From: Auanema rhodensis
Taxonomy: Eukaryota; Nematoda; Chromadorea; Rhabditida; Rhabditidae
Assembly: GCA_964057225.1 (NCBI GenBank)
Contig: OZ059895.1
Coordinates: forward strand, 22,950,688 to 23,014,687
DNA: 64,000 nt
Reading direction: 5' to 3'
Program-made: the position numbers and the translations under genes
The notes under the pieces: model-generated
Databases searched by the model: none
Told to the model about the DNA's origin: nothing
What the model saw: only the letters and a program-made list of their open reading frames with translations
Shown: piece by piece, positions 51,176 through 64,000 of the stretch
Numbering within the stretch: the first letter of the stretch is position 1
Layout of the letters: each line of letters begins with the position of its first letter

Positions 51176-54100
51176 CTTATATCCTCGATTTTCACCCTGA
51201 AGAATTGATTTTTTCGTTGAATAACATTGTCCATCGTCTTTGCCTTGAAAAAAGGAATCTAAAAACATCTACTTTTGCTAAATTATTTTGAAATTTCTCG
51301 AAAAAAGTTTTGTCAAAATGTTTTTGGAAGCAATGTTGAGTGTACATGGAAACTCAACATACACTAATGCATCATTTTTCAAACGATCATAACTAATTTT
51401 TGTATTAAGCGTTTCTCAATGTAGTATAGTGCATTTGATGCGGAATTTTAAGCTGCGTCGATCTGTGTTATCAGATTTGCGCTAGCTTAAAAATGCACCG
51501 AGATATCAACTGATATAAGTTCACACTTATATCCTCGATTTTCACCCTGAAGAATTAATTTTTTCGTTGAATAACATTGTCCATCGTCTTTGCCTCAAAA
51601 AAAGGAATCTAAAAACATCTACTTTTGCTAAATTATTTTGAAATTTTTTGAAAAAATTTTTGTCAAAATGTTTTTGGAAGCTATGTTGAGTGTACATGGA
51701 AACTCAACATACACTAATGCATAATTTTTCAAACGATCATAACTAATTTTTGTATTAAGCGTTTCTCAATGTAGTATAGTGCATTCGATGCGGATTTTTA
51801 AGCTGCGTCGATCTGTGTTATCAGATTTGCGCTAGCTTAAAAATGCACCGAGATATCAACTGATATAAGTTCACACTTATATCCTCGATTTTCACCCTGA
51901 AGAATTAATTTTTTCGTTGAATAACAATGTCCATCGTCTTTGCCTTGAAAAAAGAAATCCAAAAACATCTACTTTTTGCTAAATTATTTTGAAATTTTTC
52001 GAAAAAATTTTTGTCAAAATGTTTTTGGAAGCAATGTTGAGTGTACATGGAAACTCAACATACACTAATGCATAATTTTTCAAACGATCATAACTAATTT
52101 TTGTATTAAGCGTTTCTCAATGTAGTATAGTGCATTTGATGCGGAATTTTAAGCTGCGTCGATCTGTGTTATCAGATTTGCGCTAGCTTAAAAATGCACC
52201 GAGATATCAACTGATATAAGTTCACACTTATATCCTCGATTTTCACCCTGAAGAATTAATTTTTTCGTTGAATAACATTGTCCATCGTCTTTGCCTCAAA
52301 AAAAGGAATCTAAAAACATCTACTTTTGCTAAATTATATTGAAATTTTTCGAAAAAATTTTTGTCAAAATGTTTTTGGAAGCAATGTTGAGTGTACATGG
52401 AAACTCAACATACACTAATGCATAATTTTTCAAACGATCATAACTAATTTTTGTATTAAGCGTTTATCAATGTAGTATAGTGCATTCGATGCGGATTTTT
52501 AAGCTGCGTCGATCTGTGTTATCAGATTTGCGCTAGCTTAAAAATGCACCGAGATATCAACTGATATAAGTTCACACTTATATCCTCGATTTTCACCCTG
52601 AAGAATTAATTTTTTCGTTGAATAACAATGTCCATCGTCTTTGCCTTGAAAAAAGGAATCTAAAAACATCTACTTTTTGCTAAATTATATTGAAATTTTT
52701 CGAAAAAATTTTTGTCAAAATGTTTTTGGAAGCAATGTTAAGTGTACATGGAAACTCAACATACACTAATGCATCATTTTTCAAACGATCATAAACAATT
52801 TTTGTATTAAGCGTTTCTCAATGTAGTATAGTGCAATCGATGCGGATTTTTAAGCTGCGTCGATCTGTGTTATCAGATTTGCGCTAGCTTAAAAATGCAC
52901 CGAGATATCAACTGATATAAGTTCACACTTATATCCTCGATTTTCACCCTGAAGAATTAATTTTTTCGTAGAATAACATTGTCCATCGTCTTTGCCTTGA
53001 AAAAAGGAATCTAAAAACATCTACTTTTTGCTAAATTATATTGAAATTTTTCGAAAAAATTTTTGTCAAAATGTTTTTGGAAGCAATGTTGAGTGTACAT
53101 GGAAACTCAACATACACTAATGCATCATTTTTCAAACGATCATAACTAATTTTTGTATTAAGCGTTTCTCAATGTAGTATAGTGCATTCGATGCGGATTT
53201 TTAAGCTGCGTCGATCTGTGTTATCAGATCTGCGCTAGCTTAAAAATGCACCGAGATATCAACTGATATAAGTTCACACTTATATCCTCGATTTTCACCC
53301 TAAAGAATTAATTTTTTCGTTGAATAACATTGTCCATCGTCTTTGCCTTGAAAAAAGGAATCTATAAACATCTACTTTTTGCTAAATTATTTTGAAATTT
53401 TTTGAAAAAATTTTTGTCAAAATGTTTTTGGAAGCTATGTTGAGTGTACATGGAAACTCAACATACACTAATGCATAATTTTTCAAACGATCATAACTAA
53501 TTTTTGTATTAAGCGTTTCTCAATGTAGTATAGTGCATTCGATGCGGATTTTTAAGCTGCGTCGATCTGTGTTATCAGATTTGCGCTAGCTTAAAAATGC
53601 ACCGAGATATCAACTGATATAAGTTCACACTTATATCCTCGATTTTCACCCTGAAGAATTAATTTTTTCGTTGAATAACATTGTCCATCGTCTTTGCCTT
53701 GAAAAAAGGAATCTATAAACATCTACTTTTTGCTAAATTATTTTGAAATTTTTTGAAAAAATTTTTGTCAAAATGTTTTTGGAAGCTATGTTGAGTGTAC
53801 ATGGAAACTCAACATACACTAATGCATAATTTTTCAAACGATCATAACTAATTTTTGTATTAAGCGTTTCTCAATGTAGTATAGTGCATTCGATGCGGAT
53901 TTTTAAGCTGCGTCGATCTGTGTTATCAGATTTGCGCTAGCTTAAAAATGCACCGAGATATCAACTGATATAAGTTCACACTTATATCCTCGATTTTCAC
54001 CCTGAAGAATTAATTTTTTCGTTGAATAACAATGTCCATCGTCTTTGCCTTGAAAAAAGAAATCCAAAAACATCTACTTTTTGCTAAATTATTTTGAAAT

Positions 54101-57100
54101 TTTTCGAAAAAATTTTTGTCAAAATGTTTTTGGAAGCAATGTTGAGTGTACATGGAAACTCAACATACACTAATGCATAATTTTTCAAACGATCATAACT
54201 AATTTTTGTATTAAGCGTTTCTCAATGTAGTATAGTGCATTTGATGCGGAATTTTAAGCTGCGTCGATCTGTGTTATCAGATTTGCGCTAGCTTAAAAAT
54301 GCACCGAGATATCAACTGATATAAGTTCACACTTATATCCTCGATTTTCACCCTGAAGAATTAATTTTTTCGTTGAATAACATTGTCCATCGTCTTTGCC
54401 TTAAAAAAAGGAATCTAAAAACATCTACTTTTGCTAAATTATTTTGAAATTTTTCGAAAAAATTTTTGTCAAAATGTTTTTGGAAGCAATGTAGAGTGTA
54501 CATGGAAACTCAACATACACTAATGCATCATTTTTCAAACGATCATAACTAATTTTTGTATTAAGCGTTTCTCAATGTAGTATAGTGCATTCGATGCGGA
54601 TTTTTAAGCTGCGTCGATCTGTGTTATCAGATTTGCGCTAGCTTGAATATGCACCGAGATATCAACTGAGATATGTTCACACTTATATCCTCGATTTTCA
54701 CCCTGAAGAATTGATTTTTTCGTTGAATAACATTGTCCATCGTCTTTGCCTTGAAAAAAGGAATCTAAAAACATCTACTTTTGCTAAATTATTTTGAAAT
54801 TTCTCGAAAAAAGTTTTGTCAAAATGTTTTTGGAAGCAATGTTGAGTGTACATGGAAACTCAACATACACTAATGCATCATTTTTCAAACGATCATAACT
54901 AATTTTTGTATTAAGCGTTTCTCAATGTAGTATAGTGCATTTGATGCGGAATTTTAAGCTGCGTCGATCTGTGTTATCAGATTTGCGCTAGCTTAAAAAT
55001 GCACCGAGATATCAACTGATATAAGTTCACACTTATATCCTCGATTTTCACCCTGAAGAATTAATTTTTTCGTTGAATAACATTGTCCATCGTCTTTGCC
55101 TCAAAAAAAGAAATCTAAAAACATCTACTTTTGCTAAATTATTTTGAAATTTTTTGAAAAAATTTTTGTCAAAATGTTTTTGGAAGCTATGTTGAGTGTA
55201 CATGGAAACTCAACATACACTAATGCATAATTTTTCAAACGATCATAACTAATTTTTGTATTAAGCGTTTCTCAATGTAGTATAGTGCATTCGATGCGGA
55301 TTTTTAAGCTGCGTCGATCTGTGTTATCAGATTTGCGCTAGCTTAAAAATGCACCGAGATATCAACTGATATAAGTTCACACTTATATCCTCGATTTTCA
55401 CCCTGAAGAATTAATTTTTTCGTTGAATAACAATGTCCATCGTCTTTGCCTTGAAAAAAGAAATCCAAAAACATCTACTTTTTGCTAAATTATTTTGAAA
55501 TTTTTCGAAAAAATTTTTGTCAAAATGTTTTTGGAAGCAATGTTGAGTGTACATGGAAACTCAACATACACTAATGCATAATTTTTCAAACGATCATAAC
55601 TAATTTTTGTATTAAGCGTTTCTCAATGTAGTATAGTGCATTTGATGCGGAATTTTAAGCTGCGTCGATCTGTGTTATCAGATTTGCGCTAGCTTAAAAA
55701 TGCACCGAGATATCAACTGATATAAGTTCACACTTATATCCTCGATTTTCACCCTGAAGAATTAATTTTTTCGTTGAATAACATTGTCCATCGTCTTTGC
55801 CTCAAAAAAAGGAATCTAAAAACATCTACTTTTGCTAAATTATATTGAAATTTTTCGAAAAAATTTTTGTCAAAATGTTTTTGGAAGCAATGTTGAGTGT
55901 ACATGGAAACTCAACATACACTAATGCATAATTTTTCAAACGATCATAACTAATTTTTGTATTAAGCGTTTATCAATGTAGTATAGTGCATTCGATGCGG
56001 ATTTTTAAGCTGCGTCGATCTGTGTTATCAGATTTGCGCTAGCTTAAAAATGCACCGAGATATCAACTGATATAAGTTCACACTTATATCCTCGATTTTC
56101 ACCCTGAAGAATTAATTTTTTCGTTGAATAACAATGTCCATCGTCTTTGCCTTGAAAAAAGGAATCTAAAAACATCTACTTTTTGCTAAATTATATTGAA
56201 ATTTTTCGAAAAAATTTTTGTCAAAATGTTTTTGGAAGCAATGTTAAGTGTACATGGAAACTCAACATACACTAATGCATCATTTTTCAAACGATCATAA
56301 ACAATTTTTGTATTAAGCGTTTCTCAATGTAGTATAGTGCAATCGATGCGGATTTTTAAGCTGCGTCGATCTGTGTTATCAGATTTGCGCTAGCTTAAAA
56401 ATGCACCGAGATATCAACTGATATAAGTTCACACTTATATCCTCGATTTTCACCCTGAAGAATTAATTTTTTCGTTGAATAACATTGTCCATCGTCTTTG
56501 CCTTGAAAAAAGGAATCTAAAAACATCTACTTTTTGCTAAATTATATTGAAATTTTTCGAAAAAATTTTTGTCAAAATGTTTTTGGAAGCAATGTTGAGT
56601 GTACATGGAAACTCAACATACACTAATGCATCATTTTTCAAACGATCATAACTAATTTTTGTATTAAGCGTTTCTCAATGTAGTATAGTGCATTCGATGC
56701 GGATTTTTAAGCTGCGTCGATCTGTGTTATCAGATCTGCGCTAGCTTAAAAATGCACCGAGATATCAACTGATATAAGTTCACACTTATATCCTCGATTT
56801 TCACCCTAAAGAATTAATTTTTTCGTTGAATAACATTGTCCATCGTCTTTGCCTTGAAAAAAGGAATCTATAAACATCTACTTTTTGCTAAATTATTTTG
56901 AAATTTTTTGAAAAAATTTTTGTCAAAATGTTTTTGGAAGCTATGTTGAGTGTACATGGAAACTCAACATACACTAATGCATAATTTTTCAAACGATCAT
57001 AACTAATTTTTGTATTAAGCGTTTCTCAATGTAGTATAGTGCATTCGATGCGGATTTTTAAGCTGCGTCGATCTGTGTTATCAGATTTGCGCTAGCTTAA

Positions 57101-58187
57101 AAATGCACCGAGATATCAACTGATATAAGTTCACACTTATATCCTCGATTTTCACCCTGAAGAATTAATTTTTTCGTTGAATAACATTGTCCATCGTCTT
57201 TGCCTTGAAAAAAGGAATCTATAAACATCTACTTTTTGCTAAATTATTTTGAAATTTTTTGAAAAAATTTTTGTCAAAATGTTTTTGGAAGCTATGTTGA
57301 GTGTACATGGAAACTCAACATACACTAATGCATAATTTTTCAAACGATCATAACTAATTTTTGTATTAAGCGTTTCTCAATGTAGTATAGTGCATTCGAT
57401 GCGGATTTTTAAGCTGCGTCGATCTGTGTTATCAGATTTGCGCTAGCTTAAAAATGCACCGAGATATCAACTGATATAAGTTCACACTTATATCCTCGAT
57501 TTTCACCCTGAAGAATTAATTTTTTCGTTGAATAACAATGTCCATCGTCTTTGCCTTGAAAAAAGAAATCCAAAAACATCTACTTTTTGCTAAATTATTT
57601 TGAAATTTTTCGAAAAAATTTTTGTCAAAATGTTTTTGGAAGCAATGTTGAGTGTACATGGAAACTCAACATACACTAATGCATAATTTTTCAAACGATC
57701 ATAACTAATTTTTGTATTAAGCGTTTCTCAATGTAGTATAGTGCATTTGATGCGGAATTTTAAGCTGCGTCGATCTGTGTTATCAGATTTGCGCTAGCTT
57801 AAAAATGCACCGAGATATCAACTGATATAAGTTCACACTTATATCCTCGATTTTCACCCTGAAGAATTAATTTTTTCGTTGAATAACATTGTCCATCGTC
57901 TTTGCCTCAAAAAAAGGAATCTAAAAACATCTACTTTTGCTAAATTATATTGAAATTTTTCGAAAAAATTTTTGTCAAAATGTTTTTGGAAGCTATGTTG
58001 AGTGTACATGGAAACTCAACATACACTAATGCATAATTTTTCAAACGATCATAACTAATTTTTGTATTAAGCGTTTCTCAATGTAGTATAGTGCATTCGA
58101 TGCGGATTTTTAAGCTGCGTCGATCTGTGTTATCAGATTTGCGCTAGCTTAAAAATGCACCGAGATATCAACTGATATAAGTTCACA
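51176..58187 (-). repeat. Two adjacent 10-monomer units (3506 bp each), nine monomers matched
   Basis: Units 51176-54681 and 54682-58187 align at a 3506-bp offset. Shared markers include GCATTTGATGCGG with GGAATTTTAAGC, GCCTCAAAAAAA, AAAGAAATCCAAAAAC, TTATCAATG (52465 and 55971), GTGCAATCGATG (52831 and 56337), CAGATCTGCGC (about 53225 and 56731) and the CTATAAACATC/AGCTATG monomers. The tenth monomer differs: CCTTAAAAAAAGG with GTAGAGTG in the first, GCCTCAAAAAAAGG with AGCTATG in the second. A private AAAGAAATCTAAAAAC near 55108 and GTAGAATAAC near 52969 distinguish the copies. The deficit of four bases from 3510 comes from 350-bp monomers. Confidence 0.87.
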
Positions 58188-59239
58188 CTTATATCCTCGA
58201 TTTTCACCCTGAAGAATTAATTTTTTCGTTGAATAACAATGTCCATCGTCTTTGCCTTGAAAAAAGAAATCCAAAAACATCTACTTTTTGCTAAATTATT
58301 TTGAAATTTTTCGAAAAAATTTTTGTCAAAATGTTTTTGGAAGCAATGTTGAGTGTACATGGAAACTCAACATACACTAATGCATAATTTTTCAAACGAT
58401 CATAACTAATTTTTGTATTAAGCGTTTCTCAATGTAGTATAGTGCATTTGATGCGGAATTTTAAGCTGCGTCGATCTGTGTTATCAGATTTGCGCTAGCT
58501 TAAAAATGCACCGAGATATCAACTGATATAAGTTCACACTTATATCCTCGATTTTCACCCTGAAGAATTAATTTTTTCGTTGAATAACATTGTCCATCGT
58601 CTTTGCCTCAAAAAAAGGAATCTAAAAACATCTACTTTTGCTAAATTATATTGAAATTTTTCGAAAAAATTTTTGTCAAAATGTTTTTGGAAGCAATGTT
58701 GAGTGTACATGGAAACTCAACATACACTAATGCATAATTTTTCAAACGATCATAACTAATTTTTGTATTAAGCGTTTATCAATGTAGTATAGTGCATTCG
58801 ATGCGGATTTTTAAGCTGCGTCGATCTGTGTTATCAGATTTGCGCTAGCTTGAAAATGCACCGAGATATCAACTGATATAAGTTCACACTTATATCCTCG
58901 ATTTTCACCCTGAAGAATTAATTTTTTCGTTGAATAACAATGTCCATCGTCTTTGCCTTGAAAAAAGGAATCTAAAAACATCTACTTCTTGCTAAATTAT
59001 ATTGAAATTTTTCGAAAAAATTTTTGTCAAAATGTTTTTGGAAGCAATGTTAAGTGTACATGGAAACTCAACATACACTAATGCATCATTTTTCAAACGA
59101 TCATAAACAATTTTTGTATTAAGCGTTTCTCAATGTAGTATAGTGCAATCGATGCGGATTTTTAAGCTGCGTCGATCTGTGTTATCAGATTTGCGCTAGC
59201 TTAAAAATGCACCGAGATATCAACTGATATAAGTTCACA
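56434..59239 (-). repeat. 8-monomer block, copy 1 (repeats at +4207 bp)
   Basis: This block overlaps the second 10-mer and is repeated at 60641-63446. The shared rare markers, all at +4207 bp, are CAGATCTGCGC, the GCCTCAAAAAAAGG monomer with AGCTATG (57904 and 62111), TTATCAATG, GCTTGAAAATGC (58848 and 63055), CTACTTCTTGCT (58982 and 63189) and GTGCAATCG (59143 and 63350). One difference seen is CCCTAAAGAATT in the second monomer here versus CCCTGAAGAATT in the other copy. Confidence 0.88.
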
Positions 59240-60640
59240 CTTATATCCTCGATTTTCACCCTGAAGAATTAGTTTTTTTGTTGAAAAACATTGTCCATCG
59301 TCTTTGCCTTGAAAAAAGGAATCTAAAAACATCTACTTTTGCTAAATTATTTTGAAATTTTTCGAAAAAATTTTTGTCAAAATGTTTTTGGAAGCAATGT
59401 AGAGTGTACATGGAAACTCAACATACACTAATGCATCATTTTTCAAACGATCATAACTAATTTTTGTATTAAGCGTTTCTCAATGTAGTATAGTGCATTC
59501 GATGCGGATTTTTAAGCTGCGTCGATCTGTGTTATCAGATTTGCGCTAGCTTGAATATGCACCGAGATATCAACTGAGATATGTTCACACTTATATCCTC
59601 GATTTTCACCCTGAAGAATTGATTTTTTCGTTGAATAACATTGTCCATCGTCTTTGCCTTGAAAAAAGGAATCTAAAAACATCTACTTTTGCTAAATTAT
59701 TTTGAAATTTCTCGAAAAAAGTTTTGTCAAAATGTTTTTGGAAGCAATGTTGAGTGTACATGGAAACTCAACATACACTAATGCATCATTTTTCAAACGA
59801 TCATAACTAATTTTTGTATTAAGCGTTTCTCAATGTAGTATAGTGCATTTGATGCGGAATTTTAAGCTGCGTCGATCTGTGTTATCAGATTTGCGCTAGC
59901 TTAAAAATGCACTGAGATATCAACTGATATAAGTTCACACTTATATCCTCGATTTTCACCCTGAAGAATTAATTTTTTCGTTGAATAACATTGTCCATCG
60001 TCTTTGCCTCAAAAAAAGGAATCTAAAAACATCTACTTTTGCTAAATTATTTTGAAATTTTTTGAAAAAATTTTTGTCAAAATGTTTTTGGAAGCTATGT
60101 TGAGTGTACATGGAAACTCAACATACACTAATGCATAATTTTTCAAACGATCATAACTAATTTTTGTATTAAGCGTTTCTCAATGTAGTATAGTGCATTC
60201 GATGCGGATTTTTAAGCTGCGTCGATCTGTGTTATCAGATTTGCGCTAGCTTAAAAATGCACCGAGATATCAACTGATATAAGTTCACACTTATATCCTC
60301 GATTTTCACCCTGAAGAATTAATTTTTTCGTTGAATAACAATGTCCATCGTCTTTGCCTTGAAAAAAGAAATCCAAAAACATCTACTTTTTGCTAAATTA
60401 TTTTGAAATTTTTCGAAAAAATTTTTGTCAAAATGTTTTTGGAAGCAATGTTGAGTGTACATGGAAACTCAACATACACTAATGCATCATTTTTCAAACG
60501 ATCATAACTAATTTTTGTATTAAGCGTTTCTCAATGTAGTATAGTGCATTTGATGCGGAATTTTAAGCTGCGTCGATCTGTGTTATCAGATTTGCGCTAG
60601 CTTAAAAATGCACTGAGATATCAACTGATATAAGTTCACA
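59240..60640 (-). repeat. Four-monomer linker between the two 8-monomer blocks
   Basis: These four monomers carry GAATTAGTTTTTTTG/GTAGAGTG/GCTTGAATATGC, then CTCGAAAAAAGTTTTG with GCATTTGATGCGG, then GCCTCAAAAAAAGG with AGCTATG, then AAAGAAATCC with GCATTTGATGCGG. The order is the same as at the start of the 10-mer units (about 50840 onward and 54331 onward). CACTGAGATATC (for CACCGAGATATC) is private to two monomers here, near 59910 and 60611. Block plus linker make a 12-monomer period, 4207 bp. Confidence 0.82.
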
Positions 60641-63446
60641 CTTATATCCTCGATTTTCACCCTGAAGAATTAATTTTTTCGTTGAATAACATTGTCCATC
60701 GTCTTTGCCTTGAAAAAAGGAATCTAAAAACATCTACTTTTTGCTAAATTATATTGAAATTTTTCGAAAAAATTTTTGTCAAAATGTTTTTGGAAGCAAT
60801 GTTGAGTGTACATGGAAACTCAACATACACTAATGCATCATTTTTCAAACGATCATAACTAATTTTTGTATTAAGCGTTTCTCAATGTAGTATAGTGCAT
60901 TCGATGCGGATTTTTAAGCTGCGTCGATCTGTGTTATCAGATCTGCGCTAGCTTAAAAATGCACCGAGATATCAACTGATATAAGTTCACACTTATATCC
61001 TCGATTTTCACCCTGAAGAATTAATTTTTTCGTTGAATAACATTGTCCATCGTCTTTGCCTTGAAAAAAGGAATCTATAAACATCTACTTTTTGCTAAAT
61101 TATTTTGAAATTTTTTGAAAAAATTTTTGTCAAAATGTTTTTGGAAGCTATGTTGAGTGTACATGGAAACTCAACATACACTAATGCATAATTTTTCAAA
61201 CGATCATAACTAATTTTTGTATTAAGCGTTTCTCAATGTAGTATAGTGCATTCGATGCGGATTTTTAAGCTGCGTCGATCTGTGTTATCAGATTTGCGCT
61301 AGCTTAAAAATGCACCGAGATATCAACTGATATAAGTTCACACTTATATCCTCGATTTTCACCCTGAAGAATTAATTTTTTCGTTGAATAACATTGTCCA
61401 TCGTCTTTGCCTTGAAAAAAGGAATCTATAAACATCTACTTTTTGCTAAATTATTTTGAAATTTTTTGAAAAAATTTTTGTCAAAATGTTTTTGGAAGCT
61501 ATGTTGAGTGTACATGGAAACTCAACATACACTAATGCATAATTTTTCAAACGATCATAACTAATTTTTGTATTAAGCGTTTCTCAATGTAGTATAGTGC
61601 ATTCGATGCGGATTTTTAAGCTGCGTCGATCTGTGTTATCAGATTTGCGCTAGCTTAAAAATGCACCGAGATATCAACTGATATAAGTTCACACTTATAT
61701 CCTCGATTTTCACCCTGAAGAATTAATTTTTTCGTTGAATAACAATGTCCATCGTCTTTGCCTTGAAAAAAGAAATCCAAAAACATCTACTTTTTGCTAA
61801 ATTATTTTGAAATTTTTCGAAAAAATTTTTGTCAAAATGTTTTTGGAAGCAATGTTGAGTGTACATGGAAACTCAACATACACTAATGCATAATTTTTCA
61901 AACGATCATAACTAATTTTTGTATTAAGCGTTTCTCAATGTAGTATAGTGCATTTGATGCGGAATTTTAAGCTGCGTCGATCTGTGTTATCAGATTTGCG
62001 CTAGCTTAAAAATGCACCGAGATATCAACTGATATAAGTTCACACTTATATCCTCGATTTTCACCCTGAAGAATTAATTTTTTCGTTGAATAACATTGTC
62101 CATCGTCTTTGCCTCAAAAAAAGGAATCTAAAAACATCTACTTTTGCTAAATTATATTGAAATTTTTCGAAAAAATTTTTGTCAAAATGTTTTTGGAAGC
62201 TATGTTGAGTGTACATGGAAACTCAACATACACTAATGCATAATTTTTCAAACGATCATAACTAATTTTTGTATTAAGCGTTTCTCAATGTAGTATAGTG
62301 CATTCGATGCGGATTTTTAAGCTGCGTCGATCTGTGTTATCAGATTTGCGCTAGCTTAAAAATGCACCGAGATATCAACTGATATAAGTTCACACTTATA
62401 TCCTCGATTTTCACCCTGAAGAATTAATTTTTTCGTTGAATAACAATGTCCATCGTCTTTGCCTTGAAAAAAGAAATCCAAAAACATCTACTTTTTGCTA
62501 AATTATTTTGAAATTTTTCGAAAAAATTTTTGTCAAAATGTTTTTGGAAGCAATGTTGAGTGTACATGGAAACTCAACATACACTAATGCATAATTTTTC
62601 AAACGATCATAACTAATTTTTGTATTAAGCGTTTCTCAATGTAGTATAGTGCATTTGATGCGGAATTTTAAGCTGCGTCGATCTGTGTTATCAGATTTGC
62701 GCTAGCTTAAAAATGCACCGAGATATCAACTGATATAAGTTCACACTTATATCCTCGATTTTCACCCTGAAGAATTAATTTTTTCGTTGAATAACATTGT
62801 CCATCGTCTTTGCCTCAAAAAAAGGAATCTAAAAACATCTACTTTTGCTAAATTATATTGAAATTTTTCGAAAAAATTTTTGTCAAAATGTTTTTGGAAG
62901 CAATGTTGAGTGTACATGGAAACTCAACATACACTAATGCATAATTTTTCAAACGATCATAACTAATTTTTGTATTAAGCGTTTATCAATGTAGTATAGT
63001 GCATTCGATGCGGATTTTTAAGCTGCGTCGATCTGTGTTATCAGATTTGCGCTAGCTTGAAAATGCACCGAGATATCAACTGATATAAGTTCACACTTAT
63101 ATCCTCGATTTTCACCCTGAAGAATTAATTTTTTCGTTGAATAACAATGTCCATCGTCTTTGCCTTGAAAAAAGGAATCTAAAAACATCTACTTCTTGCT
63201 AAATTATATTGAAATTTTTCGAAAAAATTTTTGTCAAAATGTTTTTGGAAGCAATGTTAAGTGTACATGGAAACTCAACATACACTAATGCATCATTTTT
63301 CAAACGATCATAAACAATTTTTGTATTAAGCGTTTCTCAATGTAGTATAGTGCAATCGATGCGGATTTTTAAGCTGCGTCGATCTGTGTTATCAGATTTG
63401 CGCTAGCTTAAAAATGCACCGAGATATCAACTGATATAAGTTCACA
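60641..63446 (-). repeat. 8-monomer block, copy 2
   Basis: Second copy of 56434-59239, 4207 bp further on and matching in length (2806 bp). It is followed by an extra monomer with CAGATCTGCGC (63447-63797) that the first copy lacks at that place. Confidence 0.87.
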
Positions 63447-63797
63447 CTTATATCCTCGATTTTCACCCTGAAGAATTAATTTTTTCGTTGAATAACATTG
63501 TCCATCGTCTTTGCCTTGAAAAAAGGAATCTAAAAACATCTACTTTTTGCTAAATTATATTGAAATTTTTCGAAAAAATTTTTGTCAAAATGTTTTTGGA
63601 AGCAATGTTGAGTGTACATGGAAACTCAACATACACTAATGCATCATTTTTCAAACGATCATAACTAATTTTTGTATTAAGCGTTTCTCAATGTAGTATA
63701 GTGCATTCGATGCGGATTTTTAAGCTGCGTCGATCTGTGTTATCAGATCTGCGCTAGCTTAAAAATGCACCGAGATATCAACTGATATAAGTTCACA

Positions 63798-64000
63798 CTT
63801 ATATCCTCGATTTTCACCCTGAAGAATTAGTTTTTTTGTTGAAAAACATTGTCCATCGTCTTTGCCTTGAAAAAAGGAATCTAAAAACATCTACTTTTGC
63901 TAAATTATTTTGAAATTTTTCGAAAAAATTTTTGTCAAAATGTTTTTGGAAGCAATGTAGAGTGTACATGGAAACTCAACATACACTAATGCATCATTTT
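63798..64000 (-). repeat. Partial monomer at the window end
   Basis: The last 203 bases are a reverse monomer cut by the window edge. Its GAATTAGTTTTTTTG and GTAGAGTGTAC signature is that of the first monomer of the four-monomer linker at 59240. The next higher-order unit therefore appears to start here and the array continues beyond the window. Confidence 0.9.

Larger units (their letters stand above)
17077..64000 (-). repeat. Satellite array, right arm (reverse; 72-bp partial, 133 monomers, 203-bp partial)
   Basis: This is the reverse complement of the same satellite. The complement of phase 1 (last A of AAGTTCACA) falls at 17148, 17499, 17850, 18201 and on to 63797. That spans 133 monomers in 46,649 bp, so the arm is about 34 bp short of exact 351-bp spacing. 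The shortfall comes mainly from 350-bp monomers with CTACTTTTGCT instead of CTACTTTTTGCT, plus three 348-bp monomers; at least two 352-bp monomers also occur. The arm is predominantly type B (GAAGAATTAATT, or AAAGAATTAATT with a change at phase 328). No spacer, unique insert or gene was found in it. Confidence 0.99.

Noticed and set aside
1-64000. CRISPR array
   Set aside because: The repeated unit is 351 bp with no unique spacers; copies abut directly.
1-64000. Transposon with terminal inverted repeats made by the opposite arms
   Set aside because: The arms are tandem arrays that differ in subfamily and meet at unequal phases. There is no coding segment, target-site duplication or bounded element.
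1-64000. tRNA, rRNA, telomere repeat or origin-like unique sequence
   Set aside because: Scanning both strands shows only the 351-bp repeat; no cloverleaf motif, rRNA-like segment or short telomeric repeat was seen.

Overview
The whole 64,000-base window is satellite DNA. A single AT-rich tandem repeat with a 351-bp monomer (about 32% G+C in the first copy) runs from the first base to the last. I found no protein-coding gene, RNA gene, recognisable transposon or unique sequence. No organism-specific gene is present to anchor taxonomy. Long AT-rich satellites with multi-monomer higher-order repeats are typical of eukaryotic pericentromeric or other constitutive heterochromatin. The general look (about 350 bp, very AT-rich, short dyads, T-tract/A-tract blocks) reminds me of insect satellites, perhaps beetle, but that is a low-confidence impression and I do not recognise a named family.

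Layout. Bases 1-17065 hold 48 complete monomers plus 218 bp of a 49th, all in one orientation (called +, phase 1 at base 1). At 17066-17076 there is an 11-bp junction of uncertain origin. From 17077 to the end the same satellite runs in the opposite orientation: a 72-bp partial copy, 133 complete monomers (mean about 350.7 bp) and a final 203-bp partial. The two arms are two subfamilies. The left arm mostly carries a 'type A' 3' segment (T at phase 322 and C at 324). The right arm carries 'type B' (A and T at those positions). One monomer in the left arm, 15795-16145, has a right-arm haplotype.

Higher-order structure. Within each arm, shared private variants show blocks of several monomers that were copied together. 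On the left these are a 2-mer, a 3-mer, adjacent 7-mers (2457 bp) and a long 11-monomer block repeated 8.07 kb away. On the right they are 5-mers (1755 and 1754 bp), a 4-mer (1404 bp), 3-mers (1053 bp), a triplicated monomer, a 10-mer (3506 bp) and a block repeating at 4207 bp (12 monomers). This is the pattern expected from unequal exchange and segmental duplication inside a satellite array.

Each monomer contains a nested imperfect dyad at phases 28-97, a second dyad at 168-191 and a TTCGAA-centred palindrome at 221-232. The two sides of the orientation switch break next to two of these palindromes. The most notable features are the orientation switch, the arm-specific subfamilies, the right-type monomer stranded in the left arm, and the layered higher-order repeats. 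I see no sign of a new gene system here.
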